18,533 nucleotides of DNA from DATEPR01 sp036503065. Its GTDB lineage: Bacteria; Actinomycetota; Actinomycetes; Mycobacteriales; Pseudonocardiaceae. The notes under the pieces were generated by a model, which was given only the letters and a program-made list of their open reading frames with translations, was not told the DNA's origin and ran no database searches. The stretch spans positions 1-18,533 of the forward strand of contig DASXXM010000557.1 of assembly GCA_036503065.1 (NCBI GenBank). Reading direction: 5' to 3'. Below are positions 13,829 to 18,533 of the stretch, in pieces. Numbering within the stretch: position 1 is the first letter of the stretch; the number at the start of each line of letters is the position of its first letter. The position numbers and the translations under genes are program-made.

Positions 13829-14452
13829 TCAGTGCTCCCTCGGCTCGGTCGTGGTGGTCGTGCCCGATGCCACCTTCGTGAGGCTGGGGTGGACGGCGAC
13901 GACGACCCGGTGCGCGCGGCCGCCCGGGGTCACCTCGTCGTGGTACTTGCTGACCAGTGAGGTGACGGCACTGGTCATCTCGGTGACGAAGGCGGCCCGG
14001 TCGGCGGCTGTGGCGAACCGCACCTCGCTGTCCAGGGCGAACGTGGCCAGCGGCTGGCCGACGCGGGTGGCGCTGGCGATGAGGATTCCGACCTCCCGGA
14101 CCAGCCGCGCGGCAAGGGCGAGCAGCCAGCGGGCGGACAGGCGGTCGGGTGCGCGGTCCGGGTCGGGCGCGACGGCCGAGAGCGCGGCCGGGGAGATCAC
14201 GTACGACCGGGCCGTCGCCTGCAACAGGCGCTCGTTGACGTTGCCCTTGCGCCGTTCTTCGACGAGTTCGACCAAGCCGTGCCGCTCCAGCGCCCGCAGG
14301 TGGTAGTTCACCTTCTGTCTCGGCAGGCCGACCTTGGCGGCCAGCATGGTCGCCGAACCAGGCTCGGCCAGCTCGGCCAGTAACCGGGCCCGTACCGGAT
14401 CCAGCGAGACCTCGGCCGCGGCCGGGTCATCGATCACTGCCACTTCCAGCAT
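13829..14452 (-). CDS. ArsR-like winged-helix transcriptional regulator
   Basis: The protein has 207 residues. A winged helix-turn-helix occupies about 17-85: SLDPVRARLLAELAEPGSA, then LAAKVGLPRQKVNYHLRALERH as recognition region and LVELVEERR as wing. The C-terminal 120 residues are mostly helical and may dimerise or bind an effector. No cysteine cluster for metal sensing is seen, so the effector is probably not a metal. The ATG at 14452 has only a weak ribosome binding site (GGGACGG). Immediately upstream, overlapping inverted repeats cover a TTGACA element, as expected for an autoregulated repressor. It forms an operon with the SRPBCC gene. Confidence 0.85.
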   Translation of the reverse strand: MLEVAVIDDPAAAEVSLDPVRARLLAELAEPGSATMLAAKVGLPRQKVNYHLRALERHGLVELVEERRKGNVNERLLQATARSYVISPAALSAVAPDPDRAPDRLSARWLLALAARLVREVGILIASATRVGQPLATFALDSEVRFATAADRAAFVTEMTSAVTSLVSKYHDEVTPGGRAHRVVVAVHPSLTKVASGTTTTTEPREH

Positions 14453-14469
14453 GCGTTTACCGTCCCACC

Positions 14470-14489
14470 GACAATTTTGTTTGTCAAAA
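14470..14489 (-). promoter_or_regulatory. Operator/promoter of the ArsR-like operon
   Basis: Two nested inverted repeats overlap: GACAA-N6-TTGTC (14470-14485) and TTTTG-N5-CAAAA (14475-14489). On the minus strand they include a perfect TTGACA (14487-14482) about 30 bases before the regulator start. The stretch is strikingly AT-rich for this DNA. Autoregulation is inferred. Confidence 0.55.
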
Positions 14490-14776
14490 CCTGGAATCGT
14501 CGGCTGCGGGCGGTGCGGCCTTACCGGCCGAGCGCAAGCGGCCGAGGGTTACCGAGCCGATTTGTTCCACTGTGGTCGACGTGCCTGATCCTGCCATGGT
14601 CCGGCGGAATTTCTTTCCGGCAGCATACCTCCCAGGTACGGTGTGCAGCGGCAGAACTGGCGTGTCGGCCCGACACGATCGCGCCGCCATGCTTTGCGTT
14701 CGCCCTGCTTGTCTTTGAGGGTCGATCCCGCCGATCAGTTGACGACCGTGACCCAGCGCCTGGAGGACCGTCCGCG
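14490..14776. other. Intergenic region before MetE-like gene
   Basis: About 290 bases without a supported gene. It should carry the promoter of the MetE-like gene. No cobalamin or SAM riboswitch was recognised by eye. The one clear element is the palindrome listed separately at 14662-14676. Confidence 0.4.
14662..14676. promoter_or_regulatory. 15-bp perfect palindrome upstream of MetE-like gene
   Basis: GTGTCGGCCCGACAC is a perfect palindrome around a central C, about 100 bases before the start at 14777. It has the shape of a dimeric repressor site, but no matching regulator is encoded beside it. Confidence 0.4.
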
Positions 14777-15841
14777 ATGACCATTCCCACCGAGCCGATC
14801 GGCAGCATGCCACGGCCGCAGTACCTTCTGAAGGCGATGAGCCAGCACGCGGCCGGCGCACTGGACCAGGTCGCGCTCGAAGCGCGGCAGGACCAGGCCG
14901 TCGCCGAGACCATCGAGCGGTTCGAGGTCGTCGGTTCGCCCGTGGTGACCGATGGAGAGCAGGCAAAACCCAGTTTCGCCACCTATCCGCTGTCCGACGG
15001 GCTCGAGCTCGCGCCCGACGGCGTCGTCATCCCGTTCGCCGACGGCCACACCCGACAGCTGCCCAGGCTGACCGCGGGCCCGTTCCGGTACGGCACCTTC
15101 GCCGTGTCGTATCTGGACAAGGCGCGCAAGCTGGCCAACCGGCCGGTCAAGCAGGCGGTGATCGCGCCCTCCGCGCTCAGCCTGCTCTATCCGCAGGACG
15201 GTATTGCCGGCTATTCGCAGGAACAGTTCCTGGCCGATCTGGCCGAACAGAGCGAGACCGACATCCGCCAGTGCCTTGATGCCGGTGCGGATTCGGTTCA
15301 GTTGGACTTCACCGAAGGACGGTTGTCCATCAAGCTCGATCCGACTAAGGGCATTCTTCGATCGTTCATCGAGTTGAATAATTCTGTACTGGATAGATTC
15401 TCCGCAGCGGATCGTGCACGGATCGGCGTACATACCTGCCCGGGTGGCGACCAGGATTCCGTGCACAGCCTCGACGTCGACTACGCGGAGTTGCTGCCGG
15501 ACCTGTTCAACCTGCACGCCGGCCGCTTCTACGTTCAGCTCGCCAGCGAGGCCGACAGGGCTCGGGTGCTGGCGATCATCCGCGACAACTCCCACGACGA
15601 CCAGCGGATCTTCGTCGGCGTGACCGATCCGATCAACCCACGCGTGGAGACCGCGGAGGAGGTTCGGGACCGGGTACTCGAGGCGGCCCAGTACCTGCCG
15701 CTCGACCGGCTGGGCACCTGCGACGACTGCGGCTTCGCGCCCTTCGCCGACGACGTCTCGACATCACGGGACACCGCGTTCGCCAAGGTGGCCGCACGCG
15801 TGGCCGGTACAAAGTTGGCCGAGCAGGAACTCGGCGGCTGA
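14777..15841 (+). CDS. MetE C-terminal-like zinc methyltransferase
   Basis: The protein has 354 residues, half the length of MetE, and corresponds to its catalytic C-terminal barrel (UROD/MetE-like). Zinc ligands fit His219 and Cys221 (GVHTCPGG) and Cys318 (DDCGFAPF); the family opening PTEPIGSMPRP and the segment VTDPINPRVETAEEVRDRV are present. Full MetE transfers a methyl group from methyl-tetrahydrofolate to homocysteine; stand-alone members include epoxyalkane:coenzyme M transferase and uncharacterised thiol methyltransferases, so the substrate is open. Without the N-terminal folate-binding half, a methionine synthase role is doubtful. The ATG at 14777 follows GGAGG at about 10 bases. 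Codons at about 15,345-15,410 are less GC-rich than the rest. A terminator follows, so it need not be cotranscribed with the MFS gene. Confidence 0.82.
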   Translation: MTIPTEPIGSMPRPQYLLKAMSQHAAGALDQVALEARQDQAVAETIERFEVVGSPVVTDGEQAKPSFATYPLSDGLELAPDGVVIPFADGHTRQLPRLTAGPFRYGTFAVSYLDKARKLANRPVKQAVIAPSALSLLYPQDGIAGYSQEQFLADLAEQSETDIRQCLDAGADSVQLDFTEGRLSIKLDPTKGILRSFIELNNSVLDRFSAADRARIGVHTCPGGDQDSVHSLDVDYAELLPDLFNLHAGRFYVQLASEADRARVLAIIRDNSHDDQRIFVGVTDPINPRVETAEEVRDRVLEAAQYLPLDRLGTCDDCGFAPFADDVSTSRDTAFAKVAARVAGTKLAEQELGG

Positions 15842-15875
15842 GCGCGCACCACAGCACCCTGAAAGAACTGTTCGC

Positions 15876-15912
15876 GGCTGGGCTCGTCAAGACTTACCTG
15901 GCGAGCCCAGCC
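15876..15912 (+). terminator. Terminator after MetE-like gene
   Basis: GGCTGGGCTCG and CGAGCCCAGCC form a perfect 11-bp stem with a 15-base loop, 35 bases after the stop codon and upstream of the MFS gene. It may stop or attenuate readthrough into that gene. Confidence 0.7.
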
Positions 15913-15980
15913 ACGTTTGCCCTGCTCACCGGCGGGCGGGTGGCACGGCCGTCGGACATCGGTGTGGAAAGGATCCGAAC

Positions 15981-17609
15981 GTGGCACGCGTAGCAGCTGA
16001 CCAGCCGACCCGGTTACGCCATTTCCAGCACCCGGTCGCCTTCTGGCTCGGGGTGGTGGCCTGCGTCGTCGGCGTGGGTCTGCACCTGCCGATGTACCTG
16101 GGCGCCCGGGACATGGGCTACCGGATGGCCGGCATGACGCCGGACCCACCGATGATCATCGGCATGGTCCTGATCGTGGCCGGGTTGATCCTGTCGCTCT
16201 ACGGGCTGGTGCCGCGCGGTTCGGCCGCGATCCGGCGGCAGGTCGGCCAGCTCCGGGTGCGCGCGCTGGATGACGCCAAGCTGCGCTGGCCGCACGTGGC
16301 GCTGCTGATCGCGATGGCGCTGGCGATCACCATCGACGTGATGAAGCCGACCTCGCTGTCCTTCGTGGCGCCGGGCGTCGCCAAGGAGTACGGCCTGAAG
16401 TCGGCGGTGAACCCGCTCGGGCACATCCCGGTGACCTGGCTGCCGCTGGCCGGCATCACCGGCACCGTGATCGGCTCGTTCCTCTGGGGCTGGGTCGGCG
16501 ACCGGATCGGCAGGCGCGCGTCGATCCTGTTCGCCGGCATCCTGTTCGTGTCCACGTCGATCTGCGGCGCGATGCCCGGCTTCGGTTGGAACATCGCCAT
16601 GTGCTTCGCGATGGGCATCGGCGCGGGCGGCATGCTGCCGATCGCGTTCGCGCTGATCGCCGAGACCATCCCGGCCCGCCACCGGGGCTGGCTGATCGTG
16701 CTGATCGGCGGCGACGTGGCCGGCGCGTACGTGATCACCAGTTGGCTGGCCGGCGCGCTGACCCCGGAGTTCAGTTGGCGCATCCTGTGGCTGATCGGCC
16801 TGCCGACCGGGTTGCTGCTGATCGGGCTCAACCGGTGGATCCCGGAGTCGCCGCGCTACCTGCTGGCCACCGGCCAACGCAGCGCGGCCGAGGCGGTGAT
16901 GAAGAAGTACGGCGCCGCCATCGTGCCGGAGCCCGTTGTCGCGCACGATGACCGCCAGACCTACCGGCTGCTGTTTCGCCGCCCGTTCGTCGGCCCCACG
17001 GTGGCGATCACCCTGCTGGCGGTCGCGGTCGGGCTGCTCACGTACGGGTTCCAGTTCTGGGTGCCGACCAACCTCCAGCACCTCGGCCTGACCGCCGTGA
17101 CCAGCGACTACGTGCTGCGCAACTCGGCTCTGCTCGGCCTGCCGCTGACCGCGGTGGTCGCGTTGCTGTACGGCTTCTGGAGCAGCCGCAGGACGATCAT
17201 CCTGCTGTGCACGCTGACGGCGCTGGCGGTCGGCGTGTTCGCGGTGTTCGGCGATTCGTTGGTGCACAACCGAACGCTGCTGTCGCTGCTGCTGGTGATC
17301 CCGCTGGCCGGCATCAGCTCGGTGGTCGCCGTGGTCACCGCGTACGCGTCGGAGATCTACCCCACCCGGGTACGTTCCCGCGGCACGGGCCTCACCGCCG
17401 GCATGACGAAGGCGGGCGGCGTCCTGGTGCTGGCACTGGTCATCACGGCGGTGCACACACCGTCGCTGGCCGTCACGGCACTGATCGGCGCGATACCGCT
17501 GCTGCTGGCGGTGATCCTGTTCGGCTTCGCGGCCCCGGAGACCCACCAGCGCCGCCTCGAGGACATCGCCCCGACAGAGGCCACCATCGCGCTGGCCGAG
17601 GCCGCCTAG
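15981..17609 (+). CDS. MFS transporter with N-terminal extension
   Basis: The protein has 542 residues. Two extra hydrophobic segments (about 25-80) precede the standard 12-helix body, giving about 14 in all. MFS signatures are WGWVGDRIGRRASIL (loop 2-3 motif A), PESPRYLLATG after helix 6 and SEIYPTRVRSRGTG in the second half, the set seen in the sugar-porter/aromatic-acid/organic cation branch. It should exchange a small organic solute with protons across the cytoplasmic membrane; the substrate is unknown. The GTG at 15981 follows AAAGGA at 7 bases. It lies 140 bases after the MetE-like gene, with a terminator between, and converges on the hydroxybutyrate dehydrogenase gene with a 31-base gap. 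A link with the MetE-like enzyme is only suggested by proximity. Confidence 0.88.
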   Translation: MARVAADQPTRLRHFQHPVAFWLGVVACVVGVGLHLPMYLGARDMGYRMAGMTPDPPMIIGMVLIVAGLILSLYGLVPRGSAAIRRQVGQLRVRALDDAKLRWPHVALLIAMALAITIDVMKPTSLSFVAPGVAKEYGLKSAVNPLGHIPVTWLPLAGITGTVIGSFLWGWVGDRIGRRASILFAGILFVSTSICGAMPGFGWNIAMCFAMGIGAGGMLPIAFALIAETIPARHRGWLIVLIGGDVAGAYVITSWLAGALTPEFSWRILWLIGLPTGLLLIGLNRWIPESPRYLLATGQRSAAEAVMKKYGAAIVPEPVVAHDDRQTYRLLFRRPFVGPTVAITLLAVAVGLLTYGFQFWVPTNLQHLGLTAVTSDYVLRNSALLGLPLTAVVALLYGFWSSRRTIILLCTLTALAVGVFAVFGDSLVHNRTLLSLLLVIPLAGISSVVAVVTAYASEIYPTRVRSRGTGLTAGMTKAGGVLVLALVITAVHTPSLAVTALIGAIPLLLAVILFGFAAPETHQRRLEDIAPTEATIALAEAA

Positions 17610-17640
17610 CGCGCACCGTCCACAAAGGCCCACAGGTCGG

Positions 17641-18390
17641 CTATCTCGCGCTCCAGCCGCCGTCCATGGTGAAGGTGGTGCCGGTCGCCATTCGGGCGGC
17701 CGGGCCGGTCAGCCACGTCACGAGGTCGGCGACCTCGTGCGGCTCGATGAGTTGCTTGATCGCGTTGTTGGCCAGCATCACCTGCGACGGGACGTCCGCC
17801 GCCGGGATGCCGTGCGTCGTGGCCAGGTCCGCGACCTGCCGCTCGACCAGGGGTGTGCGCACGTAGCCGGGGCTGACGCAGTTGCTGGTGACGCCGTGCG
17901 GCCCGCCCTCCAGCGCGATCGCCTTGGACAGGCCCTCCAGGCCGTGCTTGGCCGCCGTGTAGGCCGACTTGAACGGCGACGCCCGCAGGCCGTGTACCGA
18001 GCTGATGTTGATGATCCGGCCGTACTCCTGCCGGTACATGTGCGGCAGCGCGGCCCTGACCAGCAGGAACGGTGCCTCCACCATCAGCGTCATGATCCGG
18101 TGGAACATCTCCGGCGGGAACTTCTCGATCGGCGCGACGTGCTGGATGCCGGCATTGTTGACCAGGACGTCGACCTCCAGTGCCAGCGAACCCAGCGCGT
18201 CGAGGTCGGTCAGGTCGACCACCCACGGCTCGCCGCCGACGGCCGCCGCGACCGACCGCGCGCCATCGGGGTTCCGGTCGGCGACGATCACGTGGGCGCC
18301 GACGTCGGCCAGCGCGTGCGCGCAGGCCGCACCGATGCCGCTGGCCGCCCCGGTCACCAGTGCGCGGCGACCGGTCAGGTCGATGTTCAT
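17641..18390 (-). CDS. 3-hydroxybutyrate dehydrogenase-like SDR
   Basis: The protein has 249 residues, the normal SDR length. The cofactor loop TGAASGIG is near 14-21, NNAG is near 88-91, and the catalytic Ser, Tyr and Lys are in NISSVHG and YTAAKHG. The stretches NCVSPGYVRTPLVE and the GTTFTMDGGWSAR end are typical of D-3-hydroxybutyrate dehydrogenases, which interconvert 3-hydroxybutyrate and acetoacetate with NAD. The ATG at 18390 follows AGGAG at 5 bases and overlaps the stop codon of an acyl-CoA synthetase gene (ATGA). This pairing fits the ketone-body or polyhydroxybutyrate pathway: the dehydrogenase makes acetoacetate and the synthetase may activate it. Another 3-hydroxyacid substrate is possible. 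Confidence 0.88.
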   Translation of the reverse strand: MNIDLTGRRALVTGAASGIGAACAHALADVGAHVIVADRNPDGARSVAAAVGGEPWVVDLTDLDALGSLALEVDVLVNNAGIQHVAPIEKFPPEMFHRIMTLMVEAPFLLVRAALPHMYRQEYGRIINISSVHGLRASPFKSAYTAAKHGLEGLSKAIALEGGPHGVTSNCVSPGYVRTPLVERQVADLATTHGIPAADVPSQVMLANNAIKQLIEPHEVADLVTWLTGPAARMATGTTFTMDGGWSAR

Positions 18391-18533
18391 TCCAACTCCT
18401 CTCGCAGGCTCCGGCGCAACAGCTTGCCGACCGCCGAGTGTGGCAGCGCGCCGACGAACCGGATCTCCTTGGGCACCTTGTAACCGGCCAGTTCGGCGCG
18501 ACACCGGCTGATCAGCTCCGCCTCGGTCACGTC
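18387..18533 (-). CDS. Acyl-CoA synthetase, C-terminal end (partial)
   Basis: Only the last 48 residues lie in the window; the gene runs off the right edge. They form the end of the AMP-binding C-terminal domain: ELAGYKVPKEIRFVGALP followed by HSAVGKLLRRSL, where the Lys in GK is the conserved adenylation lysine. Such enzymes activate a carboxylic acid to its CoA thioester. The stop codon overlaps the start of the hydroxybutyrate dehydrogenase gene, so the two form one operon. Acetoacetyl-CoA or a medium/long-chain substrate cannot be told apart from this fragment. Confidence 0.85.
   Translation of the reverse strand, partial: DVTEAELISRCRAELAGYKVPKEIRFVGALPHSAVGKLLRRSLREELE

Noticed and set aside
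14490..14776. Possible SAM or cobalamin riboswitch before the MetE-like gene
   Set aside because: I looked for conserved box sequences and nested stems and saw only a short palindrome; a covariance-model search would settle it.
16014..17633. 539-residue open frame antisense to the MFS gene
   Set aside because: It is Arg/Gln/His-rich, as expected from the reverse of a GC-rich membrane protein gene, and has no domain.

Overview
The window is high-GC DNA with strong third-position G/C, GTG starts, GGAGG-type ribosome binding sites and hairpin terminators lacking U-tracts. Together with a DasR-type chitinase promoter, a NarL/DevR-like two-component pair and a Ku/LigD-Pol pair, this points to a chromosomal segment of a soil actinomycete. 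A Pseudonocardiales or Streptomyces relative is likely; the genus cannot be fixed from the sequence. I see no phage, insertion sequence, CRISPR array, rRNA or tRNA.

Left part (1-5956). A DoxX/YkgB-like membrane protein gene is followed by a gene-poor 0.6 kb gap. Next comes an overlapping sensor kinase/response regulator operon on the minus strand. The kinase has one GAF domain resembling those of DosS/DevS, and a DosR-box-like palindrome lies in the divergent region between it and the plus-strand genes. Those are an SDR oxidoreductase translationally coupled (ATGA) to a QueA-like protein, then a tandem GNAT acetyltransferase preceded by a 17-codon leader ORF and a perfect hairpin next to its ribosome binding site.

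Middle (5957-10012). A secreted GH18 chitinase gene sits behind two DasR (dre) sites that flank a TTGACA element. Its frame is broken by one amber codon where family members are expected to have Trp. After a terminator lies a deletion scar of a YefM-YoeB toxin-antitoxin module: the start of the antitoxin is joined out of frame to the end of the toxin. Then come divergent genes for Ku and a stand-alone LigD-type polymerase/primase, a bacterial end-joining pair.

Right part (10023-18533). A large polytopic GT-C-like membrane protein, a lipoprotein with secreted repeats of the PF03640 type, and an ArsR-like regulator/SRPBCC operon lie on the minus strand. They are separated by clear hairpins, a tandem 18-bp repeat and a probable autoregulatory operator. 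A stand-alone MetE C-terminal-like zinc methyltransferase and an MFS transporter follow on the plus strand. These converge on a minus-strand operon of an acyl-CoA synthetase (cut by the window edge) and a 3-hydroxybutyrate dehydrogenase-like SDR.

The strongest observations are the amber-interrupted chitinase with an intact DasR promoter, the yefM/yoeB scar, the leader-ORF/hairpin arrangement before the GNAT gene, and the DosR-like box beside the SDR/QueA-like operon. I do not see a clearly new multi-gene system; the SDR/QueA-like/GNAT group is the best candidate for unexplained biology.
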